Assembly: GCF_024704725.1 (NCBI RefSeq) | Contig: NZ_JALIQS010000004.1 | Location: 310,001-374,000, forward strand | Origin: Shinella sp. CPCC 101442 | Lineage (GTDB): Bacteria > Pseudomonadota > Alphaproteobacteria > Rhizobiales > Rhizobiaceae | DNA length: 64,000 bases | Direction of reading: 5' to 3' | In this document: one piece after another, positions 29,496 through 40,934 of the stretch | Layout of the letters: each line of letters begins with the position of its first letter | Position numbering within the stretch: position 1 is the first letter of the stretch | Notes under the pieces: generated by a model | Told to the model about the DNA's origin: nothing | Seen by the model: only the letters and a program-made list of their open reading frames with translations | The model's database searches: none | Translations under genes and position numbers: made by a program

Positions 29496-32390
29496 ATGCG
29501 AACCGAACGGGCGATGGACGAGAAGCGGGACGCAGGCCGGCATCCAATGGAACACAAGCTCTTGGCACCGGCTCAGTCCGGTCTTCTCGACGTGCCGGCG
29601 CTGCGCGCCAAATGCGAATTCATCGCCAGCACCAATGCAGACTACCGCGACCGCATGCGCAGCGCGTTGCTGGCCGAGTTCAAGGCCGCCAATGCCGCCG
29701 GCCGCGAACGCGCCCGCGAACTGCTCTTTGCCGATGGCAGCGGGCTGCAATGCGCCGCCCGCATTTCCTGGCTGCAGGACCAGCTGATCGCCGTCCTGCA
29801 TGATTTTGCGCTGAACCACGTCTTCAGCGCCGGCCAGGCGCCGCCGGCAACGCGCATCACGGTGACGGCTGTCGGCGGCTATGGTCGCGGCACGCTGGCG
29901 CCGGGCTCGGATATCGACCTGCTCTTCCTGCTGCCGGCAAAACCCGCCGCCTGGAGCGAGCCGGCCATCGAATTCATGCTCTATATCCTGTGGGATCTGG
30001 GCTTCAAGGTCGGCCACGCCACCCGCAATCTGGAAGAGTGCATCCAGCTCTCCAAGAGCGACATGACGATCCGCACCGCGATCCTCGAAGCGCGCTATAT
30101 CGGCGGCTCGGTCGCGCTGTTCGAGGAGCTGGCGGTGCGTTTCGACCGCGAGATCGTGCGTGGCACCGGGCCGGAATTCATCGCCGCCAAGCTTGCCGAG
30201 CGTGACGAGCGCCACCGCAAGGCCGGCGACACGCGCTACCTCGTCGAGCCGAACGTCAAGGAAGGCAAGGGCGGGCTTCGCGACCTGCACACGCTGTTCT
30301 GGATCGCCAAGTATTTCTATCACATCAAGGACCCGGCCGAACTGGTGAAGCTCGGCGTGCTCTCCAGGCAGGAATACAAGCTCTTCCAGAAGGCCGACGA
30401 TTTCCTCTGGGCCGTGCGCTGCCACATGCATTTCCTGACGGGCAAGGCCGAGGAGCGGCTGTCCTTCGACATCCAGCGGGAAATCGCCGAGTGCCTCGGC
30501 TACCAGCCGCATCCGGGCCTCTCGGCCGTCGAACGCTTCATGAAGCACTATTTCCTCGTCGCGAAGGATGTCGGAGACCTCACGCGCATCTTTTGCGCCA
30601 CGCTGGAAGACCAGCAGGCCAAGGAAGCGCCCGGCATCACCGCCGTCATCAGCCGTTTCACCCGCCGGACGCGCAAAATCGCCGGCACGCTGGATTTCCT
30701 CGAAGACCGAGGCCGCATCACGATTGCCGATGCGGAAGTCTTCAAACGCGATCCGGTCAATCTCGTCCGTCTCTTCCACATTGCCGATCTCAACGGCCTG
30801 GAGTTCCACCCCGACGCGCTGAGGCTGGTGACCCGTTCGCTCGGGCTGATCAATTCGGCGCTACGTGAGAACGAGGAGGCGAACCGGCTGTTCCTGTCGA
30901 TCCTCACCTCGCCGCGCGACCCGGCGCTCATCCTTCGCCGGATGAACGAGGCGGGCGTGCTCGGCAAGTTCATTCCGGAATTCGGCAAGATCGTCGCGAT
31001 GATGCAGTTCAACATGTATCATCACTACACGGTCGACGAGCATCTGATCCGCGCTGTCGGCGTGCTCGCCAATATCGACCAGGGCCGCGAGAAGGATGCC
31101 CACCCGCTGAGCTATCAGGTGATGCCCTCGATCGAGGACCGCATGCCGCTTTACGTTGCCGTGCTCCTGCACGACATCGCCAAGGGCCGGCCGGAGGACC
31201 ACTCCGAGGCGGGCGCCAAGGTGGCGCGCAAGCTCTGCCCGCGCTTCGGCCTGTCGCCCAAGCAGACGGAACTGGTCGTCTGGCTGATCGAGGAACACCT
31301 GACCATGTCCATGGTCGCGCAGACCCGCGACCTCAACGACCGCAAGACCATCGTCGACTTTGCCGAAAAGGTGCAGTCGATGGAGCGGCTGAAGATGCTG
31401 CTGGTGCTGACCGTCTGCGACATCCGCGCTGTCGGCCCGGGGGTGTGGAATGGCTGGAAGGGCCAGCTGCTGCGCACGCTCTACTACGAGACGGAACTGC
31501 TGATTTCCGGCGGGTTCTCCGAGTTGTCGCGAAAAGAGCGCGCCCAGGCCGCCCGCGAAATCCTCTCCAATGCGCTGCCGGCGGACTGGAACCAGAAGGA
31601 TCGCAAGACCTATACCAAGCTGCACTACGATCCCTACCTGCTGACTGTGTCGCTGGAGGATCAGGTGCGCCATGCCGGCTTCGTGCGCGAGACGGACAAG
31701 GCGGGTCAGTCGCTTGCCACCATGGTGCGCACTCATTCCTTCCACGCCATCACCGAAATCACCGTGCTCTCGCCGGACCATCCGCGCCTGCTGACGGTGA
31801 TTGCCGGTGCCTGCGCGGCCGCTGGCGCCAACATCGTCGACGCGCAGATCTTCACCACGTCGGATGGCCGCGCGCTCGACACGATTTTGGTCACCCGCGA
31901 GTTTCCCAACGATGCCGACGAGACCCGCCGGGCCGGCACGATCGGCCGCATGATCGAGGACGTGCTGGCGGGCCGCAAGCGCCTGCCCGAAGTGATCGCG
32001 ACCCGCACCAGGAGCCGCAAGCGCAGCCGCACCTTCACCGTGTCTCCGGCCGTCACCATCTCCAATGCGCTGTCGAACAAGTTCACCGTCATCGAGATCG
32101 AGTGCCTCGACCGCCCGGGCCTGCTCTCGGAGGTGACGGCCGTGCTGTCCGATCTCTCGCTCGACATCGCGTCGGCGCATATCACCACCTTCGGCGAGAA
32201 GGTCATCGATACCTTCTACGTCACCGACCTCGTCGGCCAGAAGGTCACCAACGAGAGCCGGCACGCCAATATCGCCGCCCGGCTGAAGGCCGTGATGGCC
32301 GACGAGGCGGACGAGCTGCGCGACCGCATGCCGCCCGGCATGATCGCGCCGGTCGCGCCGACGCCAAGAAGGGTCAAGGCACAACAATGA
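29496..32390 (+). CDS. glnD: Bifunctional uridylyltransferase/uridylyl-removing enzyme GlnD
   Basis: 964 residues. Nucleotidyltransferase motif [19 protein letters not shown] near 127-145, HD domain with [15 protein letters not shown] near 557 (de-uridylylation), and two C-terminal ACT domains (about 748 and 863) that sense glutamine. GlnD modifies PII proteins and is the primary nitrogen sensor. The open frame starts at a GTG at 29475; ATG 29496 has AAAGGG upstream and is preferred. The stop overlaps the murJ start as ATGA, a close coupling. Confidence 0.96.
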   Translation: MRTERAMDEKRDAGRHPMEHKLLAPAQSGLLDVPALRAKCEFIASTNADYRDRMRSALLAEFKAANAAGRERARELLFADGSGLQCAARISWLQDQLIAVLHDFALNHVFSAGQAPPATRITVTAVGGYGRGTLAPGSDIDLLFLLPAKPAAWSEPAIEFMLYILWDLGFKVGHATRNLEECIQLSKSDMTIRTAILEARYIGGSVALFEELAVRFDREIVRGTGPEFIAAKLAERDERHRKAGDTRYLVEPNVKEGKGGLRDLHTLFWIAKYFYHIKDPAELVKLGVLSRQEYKLFQKADDFLWAVRCHMHFLTGKAEERLSFDIQREIAECLGYQPHPGLSAVERFMKHYFLVAKDVGDLTRIFCATLEDQQAKEAPGITAVISRFTRRTRKIAGTLDFLEDRGRITIADAEVFKRDPVNLVRLFHIADLNGLEFHPDALRLVTRSLGLINSALRENEEANRLFLSILTSPRDPALILRRMNEAGVLGKFIPEFGKIVAMMQFNMYHHYTVDEHLIRAVGVLANIDQGREKDAHPLSYQVMPSIEDRMPLYVAVLLHDIAKGRPEDHSEAGAKVARKLCPRFGLSPKQTELVVWLIEEHLTMSMVAQTRDLNDRKTIVDFAEKVQSMERLKMLLVLTVCDIRAVGPGVWNGWKGQLLRTLYYETELLISGGFSELSRKERAQAAREILSNALPADWNQKDRKTYTKLHYDPYLLTVSLEDQVRHAGFVRETDKAGQSLATMVRTHSFHAITEITVLSPDHPRLLTVIAGACAAAGANIVDAQIFTTSDGRALDTILVTREFPNDADETRRAGTIGRMIEDVLAGRKRLPEVIATRTRSRKRSRTFTVSPAVTISNALSNKFTVIEIECLDRPGLLSEVTAVLSDLSLDIASAHITTFGEKVIDTFYVTDLVGQKVTNESRHANIAARLKAVMADEADELRDRMPPGMIAPVAPTPRRVKAQQ

Positions 32391-33988
32391 GTCTGGTCAA
32401 GAAATTCGCGACCGTCGGCGGCGCGACGCTCGGCAGCCGCGTGCTCGGCTTTGCCCGCGAGACGCTGATGGCCGCAGCGCTGGGCACCGGCCCGATGGCC
32501 GACGCCTTCTATGCCGCGTTCCGTTTTCCGAACCTCTTCCGTCGCCTCTTCGCCGAGGGTGCCTTCAACGCCGCCTTCGTGCCGCTCTTCGCCAAGGAGA
32601 TCGAGGCGGGTGGCCTCGACGGCGCGAAACGCTTCTCAGAAGAAGTCTTCGGCGTCCTGTTCTCCGTGCTCTTGATGCTGACCATCGCGATGCAGCTGCT
32701 CATGCCGCTCATCGTCGCCTGGGTCATCGCGCCGGGCTTCGTGGACGATGCGGAAAAGTTCGACGTGACGGTCAAACTCGCCGTCGTCATGTTCCCCTAT
32801 CTCATGTGCATGTCGCTGACGGCGATGCTGTCGGGCATGCTGAATTCGCTGCACCACTATTTCGCCGCCGCCATCGCTCCCGTCTTCCTCAATATCGTGC
32901 TGATCGGTGCGCTGGGCTATGCGCTTTGGGACGGTGCCTCTCCGTTGGAGACGGCCTGGTATCTCTCCTGGGGCGTGCTTGCCTCCGGCCTTCTGCAGAT
33001 GGCGGTGCTCTATGCCGGCGTGCGCCATGCCGGCATGCGGATCGGTTTTCGCCGCCCGCGCATAACGCCGAACGTCAAGCGCCTGCTTTGGCTCGCCTTC
33101 CCGGCGGCCGTCACCGGTGGCATCACCCAGATCAACCAGCTCATCGGCCAGATGATCGCCTCCACCAAGGACGGTGCGATCTCGGCCCTACAATATGCCG
33201 ACCGCGTCTACCAGCTGCCGCTCGGCGTCGTCGGCATCGCCGTCGGCGTGGTGCTTCTGCCGGAACTGGCCCGGGCGCTGAAGGGCGGCCACGAGCGCGA
33301 GGCCGGCAATCTGCAGAACCGCTCGATGGAATTCGTGCTGTTCCTGACGCTGCCCGCCGCCGCCGCTCTCTGGGTCATCTCCGACGAGATCGTGCGTGTG
33401 CTCTACGAGCGCGGCGCCTTCAGCCCGGAGACCACCTCCGTCGTCGCCGGCACGCTCGCCATCTATGGTCTCGGTCTGCCGGGCTTCGTGATGATCAAGG
33501 CGCTCAATCCCGGCTTCTTCGCCCGGGAGGACACCAAGACGCCGATGCGCATCACCCTGCTGTCGGTCGTCATCAACTGCGTGCTTGCCGTCTCGCTCTT
33601 CCCGCTGTTCCATGAGCGCGGCATCGCCACGGCCGAGACCGTCTCCGGCTGGCTGACGGCGTTGCTGCTCTTCGTGACGCTGGTGCGCCGTGGCCACTGG
33701 CCGCTGGAGAAGGCGCTTGTCTGGCGCGTCGCACGCCTGCTGATCGCCGCGGTCATCATGGCCGTCGCGCTCGAATACGCCTCCGACTACCTGGCCGATC
33801 GTCTCGTATCGGCATCGCCGCTCTTCGAACAGCTCATGGCGCTCGGCCTTCTCATCGGCTTCGCCATGGTCGTCTACTTCTCCGTCGCCTTCCTCATCGG
33901 CGGCGCCGATCTCGGCATGATCCGCCGCAACATGAAGCGCCGGCCACGCGCCGAGAGCCCGCCGTCCGAGGGCGGGTCGGCGGAGTAA
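32387..33988 (+). CDS. murJ: Lipid II flippase MurJ
   Basis: 533 residues with about 14 membrane segments. Family marks: [20 protein letters not shown] at the start, [22 protein letters not shown] (ends [11 protein letters not shown] and FAEGAF), [20 protein letters not shown]. MurJ flips lipid II across the inner membrane for peptidoglycan synthesis. Translational coupling with glnD (ATGA) is conserved in rhizobia. The C-terminus ends in a short charged tail ([10 protein letters not shown]). It converges on the M15-like gene with a 9-bp gap. Confidence 0.96.
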   Translation: MSLVKKFATVGGATLGSRVLGFARETLMAAALGTGPMADAFYAAFRFPNLFRRLFAEGAFNAAFVPLFAKEIEAGGLDGAKRFSEEVFGVLFSVLLMLTIAMQLLMPLIVAWVIAPGFVDDAEKFDVTVKLAVVMFPYLMCMSLTAMLSGMLNSLHHYFAAAIAPVFLNIVLIGALGYALWDGASPLETAWYLSWGVLASGLLQMAVLYAGVRHAGMRIGFRRPRITPNVKRLLWLAFPAAVTGGITQINQLIGQMIASTKDGAISALQYADRVYQLPLGVVGIAVGVVLLPELARALKGGHEREAGNLQNRSMEFVLFLTLPAAAALWVISDEIVRVLYERGAFSPETTSVVAGTLAIYGLGLPGFVMIKALNPGFFAREDTKTPMRITLLSVVINCVLAVSLFPLFHERGIATAETVSGWLTALLLFVTLVRRGHWPLEKALVWRVARLLIAAVIMAVALEYASDYLADRLVSASPLFEQLMALGLLIGFAMVVYFSVAFLIGGADLGMIRRNMKRRPRAESPPSEGGSAE

Positions 33989-33997
33989 GGCGCGGTG

Positions 33998-34468
33998 TCA
34001 GCGCGCGGCGAGCTTTGCGCGTGCCTTCAAGCGGGCCAATCCGCCGCAATGGTGCCAGTTGCGCTTCGGCCCGACATCGACATGGACGATGCCATTGCAG
34101 TAGGTCCCGATACCGCCGATGGCGGGCGCGGAGCGGGCTGCTGCGATGATCCTCTTCACGGAGACGCCGGGCACGCGGATGTCCGCTGCCAGGCATTTGC
34201 GATGATAGGATCCTCTACGGCCTTTTGATCGATGCCCTGACGTGACGAGGGGCCGACGCCCGACACTGCGGGCGATATGGGCCAGAACCGCGCGCAGCTT
34301 TCCGGGAAAACATCGGTGCCGTACGCGCGGCGTCTGGATCGCGTAGACTTTCGTCACGGTCGCCTTGTCGCTTCTGTGCTTGTGGCTGCGGCCTGCCTCG
34401 GTCTCGCTCGCGAACAGGGATGTCAGCGCTACGACGCAGGCAAGCAGAATAGAACCGTTCTTTCGCAC
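33998..34468 (-). CDS. Secreted YcbK/M15-like D-Ala-D-Ala carboxypeptidase family protein
   Basis: 156 residues. Signal peptide (LLACVVALTSLFASETEA), a basic stretch, then a DUF882/peptidase M15A fold: LVTSGHRSKGRRGSYHRKC, LAADIRVPG (the H-x6-D type zinc ligands: H in SYHRKC and D in AADIR) and IVHVDVG (third ligand His). These proteins cut or bind peptidoglycan peptides in the periplasm. Catalysis is not certain because the family contains inactive members. Convergent with murJ, divergent from trpS. Confidence 0.82.
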   Translation of the reverse strand: MRKNGSILLACVVALTSLFASETEAGRSHKHRSDKATVTKVYAIQTPRVRHRCFPGKLRAVLAHIARSVGRRPLVTSGHRSKGRRGSYHRKCLAADIRVPGVSVKRIIAAARSAPAIGGIGTYCNGIVHVDVGPKRNWHHCGGLARLKARAKLAAR

Positions 34469-34653
34469 GGGTCAGCTCCGTCTTGTGCCCCTTCGTCACA
34501 AAACGACCGATCGGGATCGGCCTTCCCCTCCAAATCCCCGGCGGGAGGGAACGACCGGAAAATGTCTTTTATAAGGGCTTCCTCATGCGCCATGGCGCCC
34601 GGTGCCAGCCCCCTTGATCGGCGCTGCGGTGCCGTGCATAAGCGCCCCGTATT

Positions 34654-34707
34654 TTCTTACGCAGTTCCGGCTGGAAAACCGCTTCGGATTTTTCCTGGAA
34701 TTGCTCG
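34654..34707 (+). repeat. Rhizobial extragenic palindromic repeat, copy B
   Basis: TTCTTACGCAGTTCCGG, then GGAAAACCGCTTCGG, then CCTGGAATTGCTC. It closely matches copy C at 56325 read on the other strand and, less closely, copy A. It lies in the 283-bp gap between the M15-like gene and trpS. The rest of that gap holds nothing recognised. Confidence 0.72.
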
Positions 34708-34751
34708 TGCAACAGGGACCAGGCCCTCCACCCGCCTGAAGGAAAACCGTC

Positions 34752-35819
34752 ATGAGCGCATTCAAGCCTCTCGTCTTCTCCGGCGTCCAGCCGACCGGCA
34801 ATCTGCATCTCGGAAACTATCTCGGCGCGATCCGCAAGTTCGTGGCGCTGCAGGCAGACAACGACTGCATCTATTGCGTCGTCGACCTGCACGCGCTGAC
34901 CGCGCAACTGGTGCACGAGGACATGCGGGGCCAGATCCGCTCGATCGCCGCGGCCTTCATCGCCTCGGGCATCGACCCGAAGAAGCACATCGTCTTCAAC
35001 CAGTCCGCCGTGCCGCAGCATTCGGAGCTCGCGTGGATCTTCAACTGCGTGGCGCGCATCGGCTGGATGGAGCGCATGACCCAGTTCAAGGACAAGACGG
35101 GCGGCAAGAATGCCGAGCAGGTCTCGCTCGGGCTGCTCGCCTATCCGAGCCTTATGGCAGCGGACATCCTCGTCTACCGGGCAACGCATGTACCTGTCGG
35201 CGACGACCAGAAGCAGCATCTGGAACTGACCCGCGACATCGCGCAGAAATTCAACATCGACTTCGGCGGCCATATCCGCAAGGAGGGCACCGGCATCGAC
35301 ATCGTTGTCGGCGAAGAGCCGGTCCACGCCTATTTCCCGATGGTCGAACCGCTGATCGGTGGTCCGGCGCCGCGCGTCATGAGCCTGCGTGACGGCACCA
35401 AGAAAATGTCGAAGTCGGATGCATCCGACCTCTCGCGCATCAATCTCACCGACGATGCCGACACGATCTCCAAGAAGATCCGCAAGGCCAAGACCGATGC
35501 GGATGCGCTGCCGAGCGAAGTCGAAGGCCTCAAGGGTCGCCCGGAGGCCGAAAACCTCGTCGGCATCTACGCCGCGCTGTCCGACAAGACCAAGGCGGAC
35601 GTGCTTGCCGAATTCGGTGGACAGCAGTTCTCGGCCTTCAAGCCGGCGCTGATCGACCTCTCGGTCAACGTGCTCTCGCCGATATCTGACGAGATGCGCC
35701 GCCTGATGGACGACACCAGCCATATCGACGCGATCCTCAGGGACGGCGGCGAACGGGCGCGGGCGCGGGCGGAAAAAACCATGAAGGAAGTCCGCGACAT
35801 CGTCGGTTTTGTGCAGTAA
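34752..35819 (+). CDS. trpS: Tryptophan--tRNA ligase
   Basis: 355 residues. Class I synthetase motifs: PTGNLHLGN at 14-22 (HIGH) and KKMSKSD near 217-223 (KMSKS). Full length for the bacterial enzyme. It charges tRNA-Trp. First gene of a 15-gene co-oriented run; a universal stress protein gene follows after 36 bp. Confidence 0.97.
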   Translation: MSAFKPLVFSGVQPTGNLHLGNYLGAIRKFVALQADNDCIYCVVDLHALTAQLVHEDMRGQIRSIAAAFIASGIDPKKHIVFNQSAVPQHSELAWIFNCVARIGWMERMTQFKDKTGGKNAEQVSLGLLAYPSLMAADILVYRATHVPVGDDQKQHLELTRDIAQKFNIDFGGHIRKEGTGIDIVVGEEPVHAYFPMVEPLIGGPAPRVMSLRDGTKKMSKSDASDLSRINLTDDADTISKKIRKAKTDADALPSEVEGLKGRPEAENLVGIYAALSDKTKADVLAEFGGQQFSAFKPALIDLSVNVLSPISDEMRRLMDDTSHIDAILRDGGERARARAEKTMKEVRDIVGFVQ

Positions 35820-35855
35820 GGTCCCCGCGAAACGTCCTTGAGATAAGGGGGCCAT

Positions 35856-36347
35856 ATGGTTTCTCGACGACTTTCCCGCCTTGAAGGCCATCGCCGGAAA
35901 TTTCTGGCGGTCATTGACGACACGCCGGAATGCCAGCGCGCCGTCCACTATGCGGGAATGCGGGCGAAGAACTCCAATGGCGCCGTCGTGCTGCTCTATG
36001 TGATCGCCAATGGCGACTTCCAGCAATGGCTGGGAGTCGAGGAGATCATGCGGGCGGAAGCGCGCGAGGCGGCGGAAGCGGTGCTGGCCAAGGCCGGGCA
36101 GGCGCTTCGCGAAGCCATCGGCATCGAGCCGGAAACGGTGATCCGCGAGGGTGTCGCCAGCGAGGCGATCAACGGCCTGATCGAGGAGGACCGCGACATC
36201 GCGATCCTCGTTCTCGCCGCAGGCTCGGCCAAGGAAGGGCCGGGACCGCTGGTCACGTCGCTTGCCAGCCGCGCGCAGGCTTTCCCGATCCCGGTCACGG
36301 TCATCCCGGATCAGCTGAGCGACGAGGAACTGGACGCGCTGAGCTGA
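35856..36347 (+). CDS. Universal stress protein (UspA family)
   Basis: 163 residues with a single Usp fold: FLAVIDDTPECQRAVHYAG at the start, VLLYVIANGDFQQW, and a C-terminal G-S-x6-G-x8-S/T type loop seen as LAAGSAKEGPGPLVTSLA, consistent with an ATP-binding Usp. Role is stress adaptation in general; specific function unknown. It lies between trpS and nfuA. A conserved trpS-usp-nfuA order is usual in Rhizobiaceae. Confidence 0.92.
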   Translation: MVSRRLSRLEGHRRKFLAVIDDTPECQRAVHYAGMRAKNSNGAVVLLYVIANGDFQQWLGVEEIMRAEAREAAEAVLAKAGQALREAIGIEPETVIREGVASEAINGLIEEDRDIAILVLAAGSAKEGPGPLVTSLASRAQAFPIPVTVIPDQLSDEELDALS

Positions 36348-36356
36348 GCTTGCGAC

Positions 36357-36385
36357 CTTGAAGAACGGCGCCAAAACGCCTATCT
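36357..36385 (+). promoter_or_regulatory. RpoH-type heat-shock promoter before nfuA
   Basis: CTTG (36357-36360), 18 bases, then CCTATCT (36379-36385), a full match to the alphaproteobacterial RpoH consensus CTTG-N17/18-CYTATNT. It ends 59 bp before the nfuA ATG and begins 10 bp after the usp stop. Confidence 0.6.
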
Positions 36386-36444
36386 TCTTTTGAACCATTC
36401 TAAGATTTTGGCCGACGAAGACGCCTGGCCGGACGGAGACGAAC

Positions 36445-37014
36445 ATGTTCATCCAGACCGAATCGACGCCGAACCCGTCGACCCTGAAGTTCCTGCCCGG
36501 CAAGGTGGTGCTGGAGACCGGCACGGCCGAGTTCCGCGACGAGACGGAAGCGCGCGCCGCGTCCCCGCTCGCCGCCCGCCTTTTCGGCGTTCCCGGCGTC
36601 ACCGGCGTGTTCCTCGGTTACGATTTCATCACCGTCACCAAGGACAGCGCCGACTGGCAGCACATGAAGCCGGCCATTCTGGGCAATATCATGGAACACT
36701 TCATGTCCGGCCAGCCGATCCTCGCCAGCGGCGCGCTCGGCGGCAGCGACGAGGACGAGGGCGAATTCTTCGAAGAGGGTGACGAGACCATCGTCGCCAC
36801 CATCAAGGAACTGCTCGACACGCGCGTGCGGCCGGCCGTGGCGCAGGACGGCGGCGACATCACCTTCAAGGGGTTCCGCGACGGCGTCGTCTATCTCAAC
36901 ATGAAGGGTGCCTGCTCCGGCTGCCCGTCTTCGACGGCAACGCTCAAGCACGGCGTCCAGAACCTTCTTCGCCATTTCGTACCGGAAGTGCAGGAAGTTG
37001 AAGCCGTCGTATAA
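36445..37014 (+). CDS. nfuA: NfuA-like iron-sulfur cluster carrier (NifU family)
   Basis: 189 residues. The Nfu N-terminal domain (TESTPNPSTLKFLPGKVV) is followed by an acidic linker (GGSDEDEGEFFEEGDE) and the NifU C-terminal domain with the cluster-binding pair C157-x2-C160 in KGACSGCPSS. Nfu proteins carry [4Fe-4S] clusters to target enzymes, mainly under oxidative stress. GGAG lies before the ATG. The upstream RpoH-type promoter suggests heat or oxidative induction. Confidence 0.94.
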   Translation: MFIQTESTPNPSTLKFLPGKVVLETGTAEFRDETEARAASPLAARLFGVPGVTGVFLGYDFITVTKDSADWQHMKPAILGNIMEHFMSGQPILASGALGGSDEDEGEFFEEGDETIVATIKELLDTRVRPAVAQDGGDITFKGFRDGVVYLNMKGACSGCPSSTATLKHGVQNLLRHFVPEVQEVEAVV

Positions 37015-37044
37015 GGTCCGCTCCGCAACGGGGAGGTGCCCGGC

Positions 37045-37686
37045 ATGATCGTTCTGGCGATCGATACGGCAGGCACCGGCTGTTCCGCGGCGCTCTATGA
37101 TTCCGACAGGGATGTTGTGCTCGGTGCTGCCGGCGCCGATATCGGCCGCGGCCATGCCGAGCGGCTGATGGAGTTCGTCGACGGCGCCCTCGAAGCCGCC
37201 GGTATCGACCTTCCCGCCGTCGACCGTATCGCCGTCACCGTCGGTCCCGGTTCCTTCACCGGCATCCGCGTCGGCGTTGCCGCCGCTCGCGGGCTGGCGC
37301 TCGCGCTTGGCGTTCCCGCCGTTGGCGTCTCCACGCTTGCCGCCCTTGCCGCCGACCGCCAAGGCCCGCTTCTGGTTGCGATCGATGCCAAGCGTGACGA
37401 GGTTTACTGGCAGGCCTTTGCAATCGATGGCAGCGAAGCCACGCCTCCGGCCATTGCCTCGGTCGAAGAGGCGAAGGTCATCGCCGGAATGCACAAAGGC
37501 GCGCTTGCCGGCTCGGCTTCCGCTTTGCTGCGCGAGGGCGCCATCGCGGAGACGGACGGCGTTTCCATCGCTACCGTTGCCCGTCTCGGCGCCGGCCTCG
37601 ACCCGGCGGCCAATCTGCCCCGGCCGCTTTATCTGCGCGGTCCCGATGCCAAGCCGCAGGCGGGTTTCGCGATTCGGAGAGCATGA
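37045..37686 (+). CDS. tsaB: tRNA threonylcarbamoyladenosine biosynthesis protein TsaB
   Basis: 213 residues from MIVLAIDTAGTGCSAALYD, the ASKHA-fold start. GHAERLMEFVDGAL and VTVGPGSFTGIRVGVAAARGLA are the TsaB marks. With TsaD and TsaE it makes t6A37 in ANN-reading tRNAs. The ATG at 37045 has a perfect GGGAGG eight bases upstream; the GTG at 37036 would place the ribosome site inside the gene. rimI follows after 3 bp. Confidence 0.95.
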   Translation: MIVLAIDTAGTGCSAALYDSDRDVVLGAAGADIGRGHAERLMEFVDGALEAAGIDLPAVDRIAVTVGPGSFTGIRVGVAAARGLALALGVPAVGVSTLAALAADRQGPLLVAIDAKRDEVYWQAFAIDGSEATPPAIASVEEAKVIAGMHKGALAGSASALLREGAIAETDGVSIATVARLGAGLDPAANLPRPLYLRGPDAKPQAGFAIRRA

Positions 37687-37689
37687 TCC

Positions 37690-38184
37690 ATGGCGCTCAC
37701 CGACTATTTCACCCGCAAGCCGGTCTTCGAAATCTTCCCGCTCGAAACGACCGACGCTCGTCTCGCGGCGGCGCTGCACCAGGCGCGGTTTCCCCAGCCG
37801 TGGAACGACGGCGAGTTCCATTCGCTGCTGTCCCAGGATCCGGTCTTCGGCTTTCTCGCACTGAAGCAGGGCGTGCCCGGCCGCACCGCCGGCGGCTTCG
37901 TGCTGGCGCGCGCCACGGCGGGCGAAGCGGAGATATTGACGATCAGCGTGGACCAGCGCTTCGGGCGCGCCGGCCTTGGCTGGCGGCTGATGCAGGCGGC
38001 GCTGCGCGAGGCCAGGATGCGCGGCGCGGAGGACATTTTCCTCGAGGTTGACGAGGTAAACCACGCCGCCCGTGGCCTTTACGGCAAGCTCGGCTTCATC
38101 AAGGCCGGCGAGCGCAAGGCCTATTACGCCGCCGCCGACGGCAGCCGTTCCTCGGCGCTTGTCATGCGGCGCGATCTTCGCTAG
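37690..38184 (+). CDS. rimI: Ribosomal-protein-alanine N-acetyltransferase RimI
   Basis: 164 residues, GNAT fold. PWNDGEFHSLL in the N-terminus, ILTISVDQRFGRAGLGWRLM (acetyl-CoA loop Q-x2-G-x-G/A pattern) and IFLEVDEVNHAARGLYGKLGF, the RimI-type C-terminal half. Acetylates the N-terminal Ala of ribosomal protein S18 in E. coli; the target may differ here. It lies directly after tsaB, a common pair. Confidence 0.92.
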   Translation: MALTDYFTRKPVFEIFPLETTDARLAAALHQARFPQPWNDGEFHSLLSQDPVFGFLALKQGVPGRTAGGFVLARATAGEAEILTISVDQRFGRAGLGWRLMQAALREARMRGAEDIFLEVDEVNHAARGLYGKLGFIKAGERKAYYAAADGSRSSALVMRRDLR

Positions 38185-38221
38185 TCCCCTATCGGGGGGC
38201 GACAAGAGAAGGGCAGACGGT

Positions 38222-38647
38222 ATGGCGGATGCGGAAAAATCGCTGGAAGAGCTTTGTGTCGAGCGCGGCATGCGCATGACCGAGCAGCGCCGCGTGATTG
38301 CGCGCGTGCTGGAATCCTCCGCCGATCACCCTGACGTCGAAGAACTCTATCGCCGTTCCTCCGCCGTCGATTCGCGCATTTCCATCTCCACCGTCTATCG
38401 TACCGTCAAACTGTTCGAGGATGCCGGCATCATCGAGCGGCACGATTTCCGCGATGGCCGCTCGCGTTACGAGACGGTGCCGGACGAGCATCACGATCAC
38501 CTGATCGACCTGAAACACGGTCAGGTCATCGAGTTCCATTCGCCGGAGATCGAGGCGCTGCAGGAGCGTATCGCGCGCGAGCATGGCTTCAAGCTCGTCG
38601 GCCATCGGCTGGAACTCTACGGCATTCCGCTCAAGGAGGGCGAGTGA
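38222..38647 (+). CDS. mur: Fur-family metalloregulator, probably the manganese regulator Mur
   Basis: 141 residues from MADAEKSLEELCVERGMRMT. The DNA-binding part has ISISTVYRTVKLFEDAGII; metal ligands include the H-x-H run in DEHHDHLIDL. In Rhizobium and Sinorhizobium the Fur homologue next to rimI and an acyltransferase gene is Mur, which represses Mn transport genes; iron is handled by RirA and Irr. Family certain; metal choice inferred from memory of orthologues and gene order. Confidence 0.9.
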   Translation: MADAEKSLEELCVERGMRMTEQRRVIARVLESSADHPDVEELYRRSSAVDSRISISTVYRTVKLFEDAGIIERHDFRDGRSRYETVPDEHHDHLIDLKHGQVIEFHSPEIEALQERIAREHGFKLVGHRLELYGIPLKEGE

Positions 38648-38687
38648 GGTGGATTTTCGCGCCTTGTGACCGCCCGCCGGTGATCCC

Positions 38688-39476
38688 TTGATCACCTGGC
38701 TGCGCATTGCTTTCGGTGCGATCGTTCTTCTCGCTGCAACGCTTGTCCTGCTGCCGATCCAGCTCGTCGGCCTGCGCTTCAATCTCAATATCCGTCGCCG
38801 CCTGCCGCGTCTGTGGCATCGCGTCGCCTGTTGGGTCCTGGGCCTCAGAGTGCGCTTGCATGGTACGCTGGAGCCGAACCGGCCGCTGCTTCTGGCCGCC
38901 AACCATGCTTCCTGGAAGGATATTCTCGTGCTCGGCTCGGTGGCCGACGTCGTCTATATCGCCAAGGCGGAGGTGCGCGGCTGGCCGGTCTTCGGCATCC
39001 TCGCCCGTCTGCAGGCGACGATCTTCGTCGAGCGCGAGCAGCGCCAGAAGACCGGCGATCAGATCAACGAGATTGCGCAGCGCCTTACGGCGGGCGAGAT
39101 CGTCGTGCTCTTCCCCGAGGGCACGACATCCGACGGCAACCGGCTCATGGACATCAAGACCTCGCTCTTCGGTGCCGCGGCGTCGGCCGTGCCGCATGCG
39201 CCCGATGGCGTCGTGTTCATCCAGCCGATCTCCATCGCCTATACCGGGGTGCACGGCATGGCCATGGGCCGTTTCCACCGGCCGCTTGCCGCCTGGCCGG
39301 GTGATATCGAGCTTCTGCCGCATCTCATGGGCGTGGTGCGCGAAGGGGCCGTCGATGTCGACATCGATTTCGGCGAGCGCGTGGACTATTCGCGGGCAAG
39401 CAACCGCAAACAGGTGAGCCGTGAAGTCGAGACGCGAATCCGGGCGATGCTGGGCGCGCGGCTGCGCGGCAGATAA
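38688..39476 (+). CDS. olsA: 1-acyl-glycerol-3-phosphate/lyso-ornithine lipid O-acyltransferase
   Basis: 262 residues. The start codon is TTG or ATG near ITWLRIAFGA with one membrane segment, then PlsC motifs: NHASWKDI (H-x4-D), VEREQRQK, and FPEGTTSDGNRL. The family includes PlsC; in S. meliloti the copy in this gene order (after mur-like gene, before miaB) is OlsA, which adds the second acyl chain to lyso-ornithine lipid. OlsA and PlsC cannot be told apart with certainty from motifs alone. The gene follows mur by 40 bp. Confidence 0.85.
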   Translation: MITWLRIAFGAIVLLAATLVLLPIQLVGLRFNLNIRRRLPRLWHRVACWVLGLRVRLHGTLEPNRPLLLAANHASWKDILVLGSVADVVYIAKAEVRGWPVFGILARLQATIFVEREQRQKTGDQINEIAQRLTAGEIVVLFPEGTTSDGNRLMDIKTSLFGAAASAVPHAPDGVVFIQPISIAYTGVHGMAMGRFHRPLAAWPGDIELLPHLMGVVREGAVDVDIDFGERVDYSRASNRKQVSREVETRIRAMLGARLRGR

Positions 39477-39503
39477 AGCTTCATTTTTCGGGGTATTTCC
39501 AAT

Positions 39504-40907
<1,404 letters not shown>

Positions 40908-40934
40908 CGGGCGGATCGCAAGGAGCTTGACCGC

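Noticed and set aside
33940-33995. Terminator between murJ and the M15-like gene
   Set aside because: A GC-rich hairpin at the murJ end (GCCCGCC with GGCGGGT) lacks a T run on either strand and lies within the coding sequence.
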